Shown: positions 31,140-43,960 of the stretch, piece after piece
Position numbering within the stretch: position 1 is the first letter of the stretch
Layout of the letters: the number at the start of each line of letters is the position of its first letter
Notes under the pieces: model-generated
Told to the model about the DNA's origin: nothing
Database searches by the model: none
What the model saw: the letters and a program-made list of their open reading frames with translations, nothing else
Source: Oryzias latipes
Taxonomy: Eukaryota > Chordata > Actinopteri > Beloniformes > Adrianichthyidae
Assembly (NCBI RefSeq): GCF_002234675.1
Contig: NC_019860.2
Span: 13,266,586 to 13,330,585 of the forward strand
Reading direction: 5' to 3'
Length of the DNA: 64,000 nt
Program-made: the position numbers and the translations under genes

Positions 31140-33449
31140 TTACATGAGGTACAATAAGTATCCAGAAAATATGGAGTGGACATATTGACCTGCATATAGT
31201 CCAGATGCCTGATCCGATGGGAGCTGTAAATGCACAGTGTCTCCTTTCCGTAACGGAAGTACAGCGCTTCCCGAAGCCTGATCCAGCAAGCCCTTTTTGT
31301 ACTCGTCGTAAGTGTACATCACAGGCTCATTGTTCTTCATGAGTGCCACCCAAACGTTACTTCCTTTGCAGTGGACATGGTAAGCAAAATAATAGATCCC
31401 TGGTATGGTACAGGTGAAAACTCCATTTTGGGGGTTGTAGTCCTGGTTGCCGTTGTGCAGGAGCTTGTCAAAGATGATGGGAGAACCAACGGGGGGAAAT
31501 GGATTTGTGAGCTTTGCTGTAAATGCAGGCATGTTCAGACTACTTTCACTTATACTGCCACTTTTGGAGGGTTTGTAAGTTTGGCCATTGAAAGGGCCAC
31601 TGTGAGGGAGGATCTGTACAAGGTCAGGAGATGAAGCAGGTAGTCCTGGAGGACCAGGGGGCCCAGGTTGTCCTGGTCGCCCTGGAAGTCCAGGAGGACC
31701 GTTAGGACCTGTGTTTCCTTGAGGACCAATTTGACCAGGAGGACCTGGGTATCCCTTGGCAGGATAACCTGGATTACCAGGTGGGCCTATGTCACCTTTT
31801 TGTCCTGGAAGCCCAGGGGGTCCAATAGGTCCCCCTGGACCTGCGTGCCCTGGAATACCCTGTGGCCCTTGATGGCCTTTGTCTCCAGCTGCTCCCACTT
31901 CTCCTCTTGGTCCTGGCAATCCTGGAGCACCATGTACACCGGGTAAACCCCTAGTACCAGCTTCTCCTTTAGGGCCAATGGGTCCTTGCAAACCTCTTGG
32001 TCCTGGTTGCCCAGAGTCCCCTGACCTACCAAGCTGTCCCGGAAAACCTGGAGGTCCTATTTGACCCTTCATCCCCGGATTTCCTCTTGGGCCCATAGAG
32101 CCATCCTCTCCCTTTAGTCCCGAAAGACCAAAACCCCCAGGAGGCCCAATCAGACCAGGTGCTCCAGGCATTCCATTGTTCCCATCAGGACCAATAACCC
32201 CTGGAGGACCTACATGACCTTTGTCACCTTTGAGGCCAGGTGTTCCTGGGAGACCGGCATGCCCCTTATAACCCTTTGGTCCTGGATATCCTGGTTTACC
32301 ATAACCTTGCAAACCTGGAGGCCCTATCAAACCAGGAGGACCTTGGTCCCCTTTTCCTCCTGGAAGCCCTGGTTGCCCTCTGAAACCATCTTTCCCAGGT
32401 TTTCCGAAGCCTTGAATACCTGGCTGTCCAGGTTGACCTCTTTCACCAGGGGACCCTGATGGGCCTTGTTCTCCTGGAGTACCAGGTTTTCCTGGTATCC
32501 CCGGTTGCCCAGGTAGACCATTAGGGCCAGGGCTGCCAATTCCAGGAAGGCCAGCTTGTCCAGGTGGACCTGGGGGACCACTAGGTCCTTTCAAACCTGG
32601 AAAACCAGGTAACCCAATTCCTTTTTCTCCCTTTGGACCAGGAGAACCAGGTAACCCAGGCATCCCTTTTTGACCAGGCTCACCTGGTACACCTGAGAGT
32701 CCTGGTAGCCCTTGACTCCCTGGCTTTGAAATCCCTGGTAGTCCTGTAGGTCCAGGAAGCCCAGGTGGCCCAGGAATTCCAATTTGCCCTTCACCACCAC
32801 TTGGACCAAGGTCCCCTTTTGGTCCTGGTAATCCAGGTCCTCCAGGTTTTCCTGGCAACCCTGGTATACCGGGTTTTCCAACCCCTCTGTAGCCTTGGGG
32901 ACCAGGAGGCCCTGGCTTTCCCGGTGAACCTGGTATTGCCTGCCCCGGTAACCCAGGAGGCCCCTGTGGTCCTGGTGGCCCTGGTAGTCCAGGGGGACCC
33001 TGAATTCCTGCTGGGCCCAGTGGTATACCTTCTCCTCCAGGGAGGGGTGGACGTGGACCTTTAGACCCTCTGAGGAAAGTTTGTCCTGTAAACAAGAGAA
33101 AGCATAAATGCGATATCAAAAAAAAAAACAAAAAAACATTAAAGCTTATTCTAGTATTGACCTCACCTTTACCATCAGCCAGGGGTCTATGTTTACTCAT
33201 TTGCAAAGGCAGGTGAGGGAACTCTTTTCCAAACTGAGGCAGTAAGGGAACATCTTTACTGTAAGGTGAGCCTGGCATCTCGTTCCCCAGAAACTGTGGT
33301 TGGGGAAACCCGTCATCATTGTACTGTGGTATGGGCTGCTGAGGTGGCTGTTTCTGTCCATAATAAACTCCACCATGCACCAGGTTTAAGAAGCAGAGCT
33401 GGAACACTGAGATGAGTTGACAGGAATAACCCTGGAGTACAGCAACCAT
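31140..33449 (-). CDS. col8a1: Collagen alpha-1(VIII) chain
   Basis: A secreted short-chain collagen that forms hexagonal networks in basement-membrane-type matrices such as Descemet's membrane and vessel walls. Two coding exons: 33449-33167 and 33085-31140, split by an 81-base intron (33086-33166, GT-AG, phase 1). Together they give 742 residues, close to the 744 of human COL8A1. Order: signal peptide (~1-26), Gln/Pro-rich NC2 starting [20 protein letters not shown], an interrupted Gly-X-Y triple helix (~residue 115 to ~575), and a C1q domain (~613-742) starting [20 protein letters not shown] and ending [18 protein letters not shown]. The C1q end and NC2 start fit COL8A1 rather than COL8A2 or COL10A1. 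An acceptor (ctctgcag) three bases before the ATG implies upstream 5'UTR exons, as in other vertebrates. No frameshift; likely functional. Confidence 0.93.
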   Translation of the reverse strand: MVAVLQGYSCQLISVFQLCFLNLVHGGVYYGQKQPPQQPIPQYNDDGFPQPQFLGNEMPGSPYSKDVPLLPQFGKEFPHLPLQMSKHRPLADGKGEVNTRISFNVFLFFFLISHLCFLLFTGQTFLRGSKGPRPPLPGGEGIPLGPAGIQGPPGLPGPPGPQGPPGLPGQAIPGSPGKPGPPGPQGYRGVGKPGIPGLPGKPGGPGLPGPKGDLGPSGGEGQIGIPGPPGLPGPTGLPGISKPGSQGLPGLSGVPGEPGQKGMPGLPGSPGPKGEKGIGLPGFPGLKGPSGPPGPPGQAGLPGIGSPGPNGLPGQPGIPGKPGTPGEQGPSGSPGERGQPGQPGIQGFGKPGKDGFRGQPGLPGGKGDQGPPGLIGPPGLQGYGKPGYPGPKGYKGHAGLPGTPGLKGDKGHVGPPGVIGPDGNNGMPGAPGLIGPPGGFGLSGLKGEDGSMGPRGNPGMKGQIGPPGFPGQLGRSGDSGQPGPRGLQGPIGPKGEAGTRGLPGVHGAPGLPGPRGEVGAAGDKGHQGPQGIPGHAGPGGPIGPPGLPGQKGDIGPPGNPGYPAKGYPGPPGQIGPQGNTGPNGPPGLPGRPGQPGPPGPPGLPASSPDLVQILPHSGPFNGQTYKPSKSGSISESSLNMPAFTAKLTNPFPPVGSPIIFDKLLHNGNQDYNPQNGVFTCTIPGIYYFAYHVHCKGSNVWVALMKNNEPVMYTYDEYKKGLLDQASGSAVLPLRKGDTVHLQLPSDQASGLYAGQYVHSIFSGYLLYLM

Positions 33450-33804
33450 TTTCTGCAGAGAAAAAGAAAAAGATTAGAATGGACTTAACATGCGCAATTG
33501 TTTGTGAGAAATATATGGCCCTACTTTAGGAGGAATCTTCCCATAAAATGCACATAAACATAGAAAACATGTTCAGATCTGACTCTAATCTTTTCTAATG
33601 TTTTAAACATGTTTAATCTGCCAAGCACACTGTATGAAAACAAACATGGGTACATACAATTATTTTCAGCTGTGGTTTAACAGTGAGACTGGATAAAGCT
33701 GCAACACAAACCATAACTTGCTTACATTTGTTGTGCATCTCTTTTGTAAAGCCATCCAAATGTAATCAATGAAAATAGAATTTTATCATCTAATATGGGA
33801 AGTA
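33450..33804. other. Upstream intron of col8a1, no coding sequence
   Basis: The minus-strand polypyrimidine tract and acceptor (ctttttctctgcag, 33453-33470) show that the first coding exon is spliced to an upstream non-coding exon that I cannot locate. The remainder is AT-rich with no recognised feature. Confidence 0.55.
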
Positions 33805-34151
33805 CAGTGTTCACTTGTTTATTGCGTGGGGTTCGTTCTAAAAATAACCCATAATAGATTAAATCTGCGCGTAGGATTAAAGATGTTTTCAGGATGTAAA
33901 ACCCTTCACTACACACTTGATGCCTTTTCTAAGACCTGCATGAAATTTTTTTACATTGTTTAAACTCTCAATGTTCAAATCTTTGTTGTGGCAAGCTGCC
34001 CATGGACACAGCATGCAGCAAGATTTACTGGCAACCACTCCAACCAATCAGGATGTAGAATGGAAAACAAGCAGTATGCAAAATCACATTAAAAAATCTG
34101 CAAAACAGCGAGACAACGAAAGGTGAACCGCGATATAGAGAGGAAACACTG
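33805..34151. mobile_element. Tigger/pogo-like MITE, complete
   Basis: TA target duplication at 33803-33804 and 34152-34153. Ends are CAGTGTTC... and ...GAAACACTG, imperfect inverted repeats continuing as 'tttattgcgtggggttcg' versus 'gaaccgcgatatagagagg'. The interior shares 'accaatcaggatgtagaa' and 'ctgcaaaacagcgag' with the larger relic at 1-764. 347 bases, no coding capacity. Confidence 0.65.
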
Positions 34152-34153
34152 TA

Positions 34154-37100
34154 TATCAACCTAACCAAAATGTCCAAGCTCTGCTTTTTGTTGAGTTTTG
34201 CAACAGATGATATTTTTTGCCATCGGAAGACAAGTATAGCTAGAAGTATAACTTTTACAAATCAATATTAATAACTATCTATTCAAAGTGGCACATTTAC
34301 TAACCTTTGTTTGTTTGTACTTTTTAGAAAGTTCATTTAGAAAACCTTGCATACATTTATGGCCAAGGCTGCTTCCTTTTTAGAATGTTTAAAGTTCGTT
34401 TTCCTGTTTTAAGGAAATTTGATGTTCTTTTTATGAAATGTAGTTTTTAATTAAAAACTTTCAAAGTAAGTCTAGGATTTTACTGGTTCCTCTAAGAATT
34501 GCCACCTTACAGTGGAGATGGTGTGTTGGCAAAGGGTTATGACAACTATAGTGATCATAGAGGCTATTCTGTCTGCCCCACCCAGCCAGAAACAGAGTTG
34601 GTGAGCATCTGATGACCGGGCCTCTTCCCAAAGGATCTGGCCAGGCTAAATGATTCCTTTATGGCCCACAGGAAGTGTTAATACAAAATGATTGAGATAC
34701 TCTGTCACATTTGAACGTTTATCAGAAGAGTTATTGAAACAGGAAGTCCGACTCTGTGAAGATCTTTCTAACTTTACCAAGTCCTCTAAGTCCTGGATTC
34801 TGATTGGTTGACTCCGCCTCCTCTTACCCTCCTTCCCCCCCTAGTTCCATTTTCGGACACAGATCAGTTTTGACACAAGTTTCACGCAAGGAATGTGTCA
34901 GAATTCAGAGCGCGGTTGTGATTTGCGCCAGCAGATTCGACACACACAGACGCACATTTGAGCAGTTATAATCACAGATTTGAAGTTGTAACTCTAAATG
35001 AACACATGCAAATGGAAATTTGTCAGTTCACAGCAGAAGATTTTTACACACAGATGCAGATTTTTTTTGCACGAGTATTCACATTCTGTATTACAAGTTC
35101 TCAAATCAAATCTACAAGTGCGTACTTTTTGGAGCATTTTTACCTTCATACTGCCCCTCCCAACTCCTGACACTCACAACAGTTTTCTGCTTCTCTCCTC
35201 TTCCGAGTTACACACACGGAGCCTGCTGTCTGAACGGTCCTCGCTGTCTTCGCCTCGCACGGGATTCCCCCCCTCCCCTCGCCTGTGACGTCACGCTGCC
35301 TCACAAGCTCAGTCGGAAATAACAGCATCCTTCCTTTGGAGTCTGGAAGCTTTTTGGATTTATGGATCTCTCCCAATAAACTTGATTGACAAACTGTGCG
35401 TGCCTTACCTCATTAACTCATAACAATATAATCCAATAAAAACAATTATTAATTATTTAAGAAATAATTGAAAATTGTTTAGCTTTAAAAAATATGTTCT
35501 TTTTCCAATCATAAACAAAGCTTACAGAAGGTCAAGCATTTTGCCAAAATAGTGCTCAGTATTAAAAAACTGTGCATTAAATACAAAGGTCTTGGGATTT
35601 TGGGGAATGTCATAACCCTTATTTTTTAGAATTGCTATAATTATTCTTATTTTTTTATTGTTTTTGTTCTTCTTCTTATTGTTTAGCCTGAGAGCCTATA
35701 AGGAGGGTAAAAGAGTCTCCGGTTGCAATCCCCTGTGCCCCGCACAAATTTTTGAGAGAAGAGGAGACTCTCTTTTCCACTCTGGAGTTCTGGATGTGTT
35801 ATTTTCTCTTTAGATTTTGAAACTGAGATGATTTAACAGGAGTAAATTTGACTTTCATGAGGCTTTGAGAGCTATACCATTCCTCCAAAATGCACACATC
35901 AGATAACTGAGCAAAATGACGGAGAAATGTCTGATCTATTGTCAGAGTAGTTTATTAGAACTCATCAATTTAATACATTTAAACTCATTTTTTTCTTATG
36001 TCTTGATATCTACTGTATCAGGATCTTACTTGACACAGGACGTATTTTATTTTAAAATGAACTTGTATGTGCTGTCAAAAGTAATTCTATCCATCCATCA
36101 CACATCCATCCATCCATCCATCCATCACTCAATAGTTGTAACTATTTATAAGCTACTTTTTATGAATGAATGGCTTAATGGCTACAAACATATTATTAGA
36201 ATGAATCTTTCTAAAAGGTAAAGTGGGAATTTGCGGCTCTCCCTGCATTTTGGTCTGTATAAAAATGGACCAAATGGCTCTCTTAGTGGGAAATGTTACC
36301 GACCCCTGCCCTGAGATAAAAATGATCCTTTGACCTTGGTTGAAGAGTGGGGTGAAGCTCTAAATGAACACTGGCCTGTAATGACCCCCTCCGTGGAGGA
36401 GAAGGAGGTGGCTGGACTCAGAAAGGTCTTCAGCTACCACATCTAGGAGAGCTTCAGCCAGGTACTGGGGTAGGCTGGAGACACTGAGTTTAAGTGGATC
36501 ATGTTTTCTACCTTCATTGCTTGAAGCTGTGGCCATGAGAGGGGGATGTTGACGGGCAGCATTTACAGTATTGTTGAAAACCAAAGCTCTCAATTTACTG
36601 GTAAATCCATGTGGCCAAGCGCTCCCTTTTAGATGGGATGACAATGTCAGAAGAGAGCCACTGTTCCTCCCCATTGAGAGCAAGTAAAGGTGGCTAATGG
36701 ATCACTTCTAAATGCCCCCAATGGACGGCGGGAGGTTCTCCTTTGCAGAACTCAAGGGCGTTTCTTTGGAGAGGAAGGGCTGGGAATCTCAGCTTAGATT
36801 GGTGCTCCCTGTGACCCCTGCTCAAGATAAGTTTAATTAAGTTTAATTAAAATAAGAGTCAAAACACCTTAAATTATTCTCCAAATGACCCTCGTCAAAA
36901 AAGGAGGGCAACATCTAACTTAAAAGCTCCATCCGATTGGTCAACAACACGAAGGGCTCCATCTGATTGGTCAAATGGATAAAGGGATTTATTCAATTTT
37001 TAAGATTGTTTTTAAGATTGTTTTAGCACGTTTTAGGTTTACCATTTCTTAAGATTTTTGCCAACTTTTGCGAAATAGATATTGCACAGCTTGAAATCGC

Positions 37101-37514
37101 GATAACGATAAATTTGCGATTAATTGTGCAGGTCTACACCAAACATAGAAATCCAGACTTTAAAGAAAGCACAAACACTGTTTACCTTCAAAATATCTCA
37201 ACCTGTTTCACTCCTGTACCTCCCTTGTCTCCTTTCACTGTTCATTCAGTCTTATGTTGCTTCTCTGGGTGTTTTCTTATGCATTTATGGGACAGTGGTC
37301 ATGAAATCCAGGCTGCAGTCTTGTTGGGCCCTGCAAGAATGGAAAATCATCTCAATTGAAGACCATTTTTGAAGGATTTGGGCTTTGCAGTCAGATGTAA
37401 ATGCTAATTTCTTTCACACTAGTAAGAGTAACAAAAAAAACTTGATATAGATTAAAGCTGAAAAAAGTAAACATCGTATAGATAAATCCTGAAATGTCCC
37501 TTCTTTATACTGTA
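34154..37514. other. Intergenic, no gene supported
   Basis: Mostly AT-rich. 34880-35390 is less AT-rich and contains 'cctgtgacgtcacgctg' with an exact CRE palindrome (TGACGTCA, ~35285-35292) and a downstream 'ccaataaact', but no convincing exon. 36340-36800 is also less AT-rich and repeat-like, with no recognisable product. A (CATC)n patch lies at 36096-36126, and two copies of a 'ggctccatc(t/c)gattggtca' phrase near 36925-36975. Confidence 0.4.
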
Positions 37515-37718
37515 AGCCTTGTGCAATCCTATGACCCCACCCTTACATTGACGTGTTCTCCCTACCATGACAAAGGTGGATAAAGGTGGAGAGGATTTCA
37601 TGTAATCATGGACACCAGTGAAAATCACAAATCATTGAAGAAAAAAGGTTCAGAGCACTGTCTAGTGGGTCTAGATGACCCAACTCCCAATGTTAAAGTG
37701 CCTAGGATAGCACAAGGG
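37515..37718 (+). mobile_element. TTAA-type MITE, copy 8, near complete
   Basis: 'ccttgtgcaatcctatgacc' start, canonical interior, 'ctaggatagcacaaggg' end, TTAA at 37719-37722. The left target site has mutated to GTAA. Confidence 0.85.
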
Positions 37719-37722
37719 TTAA

Positions 37723-39996
37723 GGTAAATTCAGCACCACAGACAGAGACAAAAACAATAAATGTAACTGACTATGACTAAGTGACTATTAAACAGGATGA
37801 ATTTCTGACAAAAGAAGCGTTATTTATTTTTTTGGCTAATATGTTATAGGATTTAGATCCAAAAAGTCAAATTTAAAAACTCAAAAAATTAAAGCATTTA
37901 GACACAAAAGTTGGTTGAAAAACCCTTTAAGAATGAGAATACATTAATTCATTTCACAAAAGTGTAACAAAAATTGTAAGACTAATTTTCACAATAACTT
38001 CTTCGATTAGATTGTAAAAAAATAAAATAATAATAATAATAAATAAAAGGTGTCCACATAGAGAATATGTTTGTTAAATATATAATTAAAATAGATTAAA
38101 TTAACTCAATTTTGTTATTAGTTTATTTTCCAGACGAAGCAATAAGACAGCAATTTGAGTGTCTGGACCACAGACCTAGTAGAGCGATAATTACTAAATT
38201 ATAAGGACATTACACTTTGATATTTGATTGCTCTGTATAGGAAATAAAGTGACTTCCTGAACCATCTTGTTGTGGTTTGTTTATATTTTCCATCCCACAG
38301 GCATTTGTTAAATTCTTACATATTTCCTTTGGAAATTCCCACATGTAATTTGCTTTGATTCCTTTTCCCAGCTCTAACATACGCTTGCAATAGCATGCAG
38401 ATATGACTGATATCCATCGAGTTTCTCTATAAGTAAACTCAGTACAATTCAGACGTTTCACCATGAGCACAAAATGTCTCCAAATCACATCTGTAAATAC
38501 GTAAAACATGTAAAACATGTAAAACATGATCTGTTTTTTTTAAACTGGTTTCTTTACTAAAACTCATCTGGGAGCAGGAACTTCAGTTAAATTTAAATAT
38601 CTCTAATTTGTTTTCCCCTCAGTTCATAAACACTAGTTATAAAAAAAGTATTTCCACTTGAATTGTGCTAAGGGAAGTTTTTTTGAATTAGTCTTTTACT
38701 GCGTAACTACGACGACGGAGTGTTAGGGCTACCATAAAGAAAATAAATAAACATATAATATAAAATCATAAAATAATTTGAACGTCAACATTTTACATGA
38801 ATAAAATCATGCATTTGTTATTTGAAGTTTGTATTTTTTTCAAAGACAAAATCATGCTTTTTCAATAATGACATTGTATTTTCAGCAAAAATTAAAGTTA
38901 CATTTACTAAAAAAGTAAAATAGATTCAGCAAGAGTCTTGAGCAGTTAGATGTCCATCCAATTTTTATGAATTGTCTGCAACATAAATTAAACATTTTAA
39001 GCATGTAACATTTTACCTTTGAAAAGTATGACTTTATTACAGTAAAATTTTGACCAAAACAAGATGTTCTTCTGTTTTTCTTGGAATAAAGTTAACTTTT
39101 TGACTAAAAAAACAGTTTCTTTTCACTCATAGGAAGTAAAAACAAAGTAACTTTCAGCTTTCACATTATTATGTTACCTTTTTTTTGCAGTTATTCTTAC
39201 TGGTTAATGCAGGCAAAAAGCTGACACTGCTGTGAGTCAGCTGTTAGAAATGATTTTAGTAGAAAATATACAAAATAGAGTGTTAAAAAAGTACAGTTTC
39301 TCTTATAGTAATAATAACAATAAGGTCATCTTTATTCAACTCAACACTCAAAACAAGATATTTTTCTTTTCATCCAAGTTTGCTTTTGTGTTTGTGAAAA
39401 TGGGTGGAGTTTATAGCATAAATGGTGATTCGAAAAAACTGCAATTGCTTTTATTTCCTCTTTTTACGTCAAACCTGTTCAGGGGTTGACCTCTGGGGTG
39501 GGCTGCTTGTTTCAATGAAGCTCTCTGCCAGGACTTATAACCACAGCTGGCTGCACTTGGTGATAAGCCATCCATCTTTTATCACATCCAGTCTGGCTTT
39601 GGAAACAATCAAATTTCCATCTCTCCTCTGTTTTCTTCTCCTGACTGATTCCAGATGGCTTTAATAAACAAAATCCAAAGAGCAGAGGCACGTTGTTGCT
39701 CAAAAGCACTGTTTCCAGGTGAAATTGCTTGCAATGATGATGTTTTTTTTTTGTTTTTCGTGGATTATTGTAAGTATATTTTTTAGATTAAGACAAAAAG
39801 CTATAATAACTGGAAATGCACAAAAGACCAGATGTCATTAAAATTTTATTTATTTACTTTTTAGGGGCGGGTTTTCTTTTTCTTTTTTCTTTGGCATTTA
39901 ATTATTTCTTTCTAATTCTAAAACACACATAACCACAAAAACTCCCACTCACTTGATGCATATGTTGATGCTTATTTTTCAGCTTTCTCATTCATA
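37723..39996. other. Intergenic, no gene seen
   Basis: Very AT-rich. No exon-like frame with splice signals and no repeat that I can name. Confidence 0.5.
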
Positions 39997-39997
39997 C

Positions 39998-40044
<47 letters not shown>

Positions 40045-40083
40045 CATATATACATATATATACATATACATACATATATGAGA
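39997..40083. repeat. (TA)n / (TACATA)n microsatellite
   Basis: Alternating TA interrupted by TG/CA steps ('catatatatacatatata'). It directly adjoins a scrap of L1 3'UTR at 40086. Confidence 0.9.
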
Positions 40084-40085
40084 GT

Positions 40086-40131
40086 ATGGGGCCCAGGTCT
40101 CCTCAGCCCAGGGGTCCCATCCCCCGAGTAT
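40086..40131 (-). mobile_element. 46-base scrap of the L1-type 3'UTR
   Basis: 'ggggcccaggtctcctcagc' followed by 'ccaggggtcccatcccccga' matches 43726-43766 almost exactly and 6160-6200 loosely. It is an isolated island in AT-rich DNA between TA repeats. Confidence 0.65.
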
Positions 40132-42361
40132 TAATATATATGTATTAATTTTTCATTTTTATAATAAATGGTCAAATTACATAAGCAAAGGATGCCAAAA
40201 GATGGGATAATTTTACTTTCTTTACGTCTGCAGGAAAATTAAAATAAATTTAATTAGAATCTACATTTTTTTTTATTATGACTTTCTTCTTTTACTAAGC
40301 TTAAAGTACTTTAGAGTCTCATTTCCTTAATTTTTCAATTATATCATCACATTTCTCACCATTATATTTTCCTCAAACACTTTTCTTTTTTGGTTTTAAC
40401 TTTTTTTTTGTTTGAACGATGGAAAGTGAAAATGGAGATAAAACATGTAACCCTTAAATATTAAGCTACTTTTTTATCATAGTTTCTCTAAAAAAAAACT
40501 ATAGGGTGCTTCAAAAGACCCATTTGAAACTTCGTGTGTCATGTTTTGTTTGCCCTAAATCACAAAAGAGGAAAAAGTACTCAAAAGAGTTTCACTTTCT
40601 ACTTTAAAACTTTGTGCATAAATTGTATCTTCCTTGTCTAATTGACACTTTCTCAAACACACTTTAATTAACTTCTTTGTCCAACTCACTCGAGTGTTTC
40701 CTCTCCCACAGTTCTGGGGGCCACAATTCACAGAATTTCTGGACCAGACTTGTATCTCCGGCAAAGATCGCACAGCAAAGAGAATTATTTTTCTACTTGC
40801 CTTTTGAGTTCTGTCAAAACAAAATATCCCATTTCACTGAATAAGAGTTAATAGCAGCTTAGAACTCCCTCCTTTGCATACTTCTAAGGAAAATTACACC
40901 GCTTATTTTCCAGGACAGGTTCTAATATCTTGCACAGCAGGAAGGAAACACTTTTGAAGCTTCTCACTTTTTCCTAGCTTTTAGTCGGAGCATCAGATTA
41001 ATCCAAGTCTCAACCCTAATTTCATCTACTGCTCAAACCACAGGCTCCACTGGAGGAAATGCACGGTTTGCGGCTGCATAAATATATATAATTTTTATGA
41101 AGTGCAGGTATGAAAGCTTTCTCAGTGCAAAAGACCAATAGATGTTGCTTTTTTTCTACTCATCCATTTTTTCATCCTTAGTTTCAGATGATTTCATTAA
41201 ATATGAGCTCGTCAAATATACTAATACTAATATACAATACGAGTACTTGAAATTGTCATTTCTGTGTCATCATATAAAAGAATATGATGCGGTTGCTCAT
41301 ATTAGAGGATTTAAACACATTGTTTTTAATGATAAATTCTATCTGTTCTATCCCAAAAAGGATAGAAATTCAATTCTAGAAAGGATGGTTTGTTTAACTA
41401 AACCACTTAAAATTATAAAATGACAAAATTCTCCTCTTTACTAACTAATGCAGCAGCATCAACTAAATAAAACTAAACAAGGAGCACTAAATCAAGAGGA
41501 CAGAGGTGAATAAAAAAAAATGGATTAACCTATAAAAACACAAGTTTGTCTATTGAAAGATTTAAAATGTTTCAACATTTACCTGTGCCTGTATACTGTT
41601 TTATAAATTTCTACAAAACTTGAACAATTAATATGGTTTACAACAAAATTCCTACAAAAGGTAACTCTAAGGTTTTTGTCCAAAAAGTGCTGATCCACAG
41701 CCAGATTCATCCACAGTTCATTACAATAAACACAAAACAACTTCAAAACACCATGATATATTCCTGTGATGTGATTTTTATTCTAATAACTGCATTTTTT
41801 CCCCTTTTTGAACCATTATATCTACAGAAACATGAATAAATGAATGCATGAGCAACACCTTCAACTTTTTAATTTATATCCATTCTCTGTCCTAAAGGAC
41901 GTAAAACTGAAACTTCAAACAAGATGTCCATTCAAAAAACTGGAATACAAACCTAAACTCAATGTTCCCTTTTAGTTTTTACCCAATTTCTAAGTCCTAT
42001 TAAAACTACAAACCTTAAAGTTGTGTTTAAAACAATATTTTAACTTTAAAAAATGCAGATTTCCTTTGTTTTAGTCTGGAGACCAGAGACCTGAGAAAAA
42101 GGAGCGTGTTTATTCCAAAGAAGCAATTTAAAAAACAAAACTGAATTTCAATAAATAATTAATTATGTTAATATTCTCATTTTAGGAATACAATTTATGG
42201 AACTCCAGACACGACATTCAAGTAATATTAATACATTTTTCCCTCAAATGAATCATTTGTGACCACGAATTAAGGTCTTGCACACAGAAGTTAGTATTTC
42301 ATGGCCACATATTGACAATATCTTAGCATTGTGTGTGCACAAATGAGTGTTTTAGCATCTT
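40132..42361. other. Intergenic, no gene seen
   Basis: AT-rich; the longest open frames have no similarity that I recognise, no signal and no splice context. 42285-42355 contains 'gtgtgtgcacaaatgag', related to the minisatellite at 43790. Confidence 0.45.
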
Positions 42362-43768
42362 CTTTTTTGTTTTTTAATTTTTTTTTATCTTGTCCTTTCC
42401 AACAGCTGGGCAGACAGATGAGAGCTGAAGGCCTCTTGTGTTGGACATATTTTCCTTTAACAACAGGGGTTAAGAATCCTCTGACAAACCAGAGGTATGA
42501 CTGAAAGGAGGGAAGAAGAGAGAGGGATGTTAGAGAGGGGGGGATAGGAGGGTGATTATAGAAGGGGGGTGGGGGGTAAAATTATGAAGGAGCATAAAGC
42601 ACGAAGTTTCTGGATGGTTATACTCATTACAGTCAGGTTCAGATGTACTACAGGTCTATAAGGGCGGGGCCTGTCCTCACACACACTCAAATGTTACAAA
42701 CATACCTGTTGGCTCCAAAAATGTTGACATGTTGACATGTACACAATACAAATACTGTTCACACACGCATACTAATGCTTATATTGTAAAGGTGAGCTAA
42801 CACCTGTGCTCAAATGAGTGTTTATGTTCTTCTTAAATGGATGGTGGAATGCAAAAAGAAGGAGGGAGAGTGCCCAGCCATCCCCACACCAAGACCCCCG
42901 CCACAGCAGCAGCGGCACCCAGGACCCCCCAACATCCGCACGGTAGCAGATAGTGATAGAGATAGAGAACAACCGCCCTCCAGGCAATCACATCAGCCAC
43001 CCAGGCCAGGGCCGGCAGGAACGCCACAGGGGCCCCCAAAGCCAGAGAGCAGAGTAAAAGCTCCAGCCCAACCAGAAGAGCAGCCCAGAGTTCTGGGCAT
43101 CCACCCACCTCAACCTCAGGCACGAGTCGGCCAGGAGGAGGACACCCAGGAGAAGTGGGGGTCCACGACAAGTGTTGTAAACATGGCCCGACCAGGCTCA
43201 GCCACAGTTGGAAGGTAGGGGACAGATGACCGAGGTCCCACATTCCTCGTGAAATGCATGTGTGTGTGTTTGTGAGAGTTTGTGTGTGCATTTATGTGTG
43301 TTTGTGTTGGAGTGTATATTTTGAGGGGTAAAGGGTGTGTGTACTAAGGGGCACTAGGCACTGAGAAGACATCTCCTGATTACTCACAGTAATGTCCAAA
43401 CACCCTCCCCACCAAGGAGGCCTAAATGTCTAAGGTGCAGTTAAAATTGGTGGGTAGGGCGCTGAAAGGACATCTGCTGCTTGCTGGCAGTGATGTCCAA
43501 GCACCCCCCTACCAAGGGTCCTACATGTCTAAGGTGCAATTAAAACCGAGAGGGAGGGGGCCTGTTTCCTGTTTCGGCAACCATGGCGACCACTTCCAAG
43601 TAGCTCCTTCGCCCAAGAGGCACCGCAGGTTGACCCCCCATCACCCTGATTGAGGAAGAGGATAAGTCGGGGACAGCTGGTAGACTGTCCCCCGGTGGTA
43701 AACCAGGCCCCCCCCCCCAATATAGGGCCCAGGTCTCCTCAGCCCAGATGTCCCATCCCCCCGAGTAT
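42362..43768 (-). mobile_element. Detached L1-type 3'UTR, inverted orientation
   Basis: On the minus strand: 43768-43205 equals the 5572-6120 part of the first LINE copy; 43205-42840 is the second GC-rich block, shared with 27400-27960; then the tail with 'cctctctcttcttccctcc' and 'caacacaagaggcc', ending in an A-rich tract (T-rich on +, 42362-42387). Copy-specific differences show it is an older or separate insertion from 26668-28547. Confidence 0.78.
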
Positions 43769-43789
43769 TTAAGTATCTAATTTGTGTGC

Positions 43790-43960
43790 ACAAAATGCTA
43801 AATTGTGTCCCAACTTGCTTGTGCTAGCTTGTGCACAAAAAATACTAATTAGTGTGCAAAAAATACTACTTTGTGTGCACAAAGTACTACTTTGTGTGCA
43901 CAGAATACTACTTTGTGTGCACAGAATACAAATTTGCACAAAATGCTAATCAGTGTTCAC
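43790..43960. repeat. Minisatellite, ~20-22 bp units
   Basis: Repeats of 'tactactttgtgtgcacaga' and variants ('tgctaatttgtgtgcacaaa'), about seven units, each containing the palindrome TGTGCACA. The units are contiguous, without unique spacers, and vary in sequence, so it is not a CRISPR array. Confidence 0.75.

Noticed and set aside
31371..33064. Several open frames on the + strand and other minus frames across the collagen gene
   Set aside because: Shadows of col8a1; the Gly-X-Y codon bias keeps other frames open.
35285..35292. CRE palindrome TGACGTCA as a gene promoter
   Set aside because: A single motif without a linked exon or other promoter elements is not enough to call a promoter.
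43790..43960. CRISPR-like array
   Set aside because: Repeats are contiguous and variable without unique spacers, and the genome is eukaryotic; this is a minisatellite.
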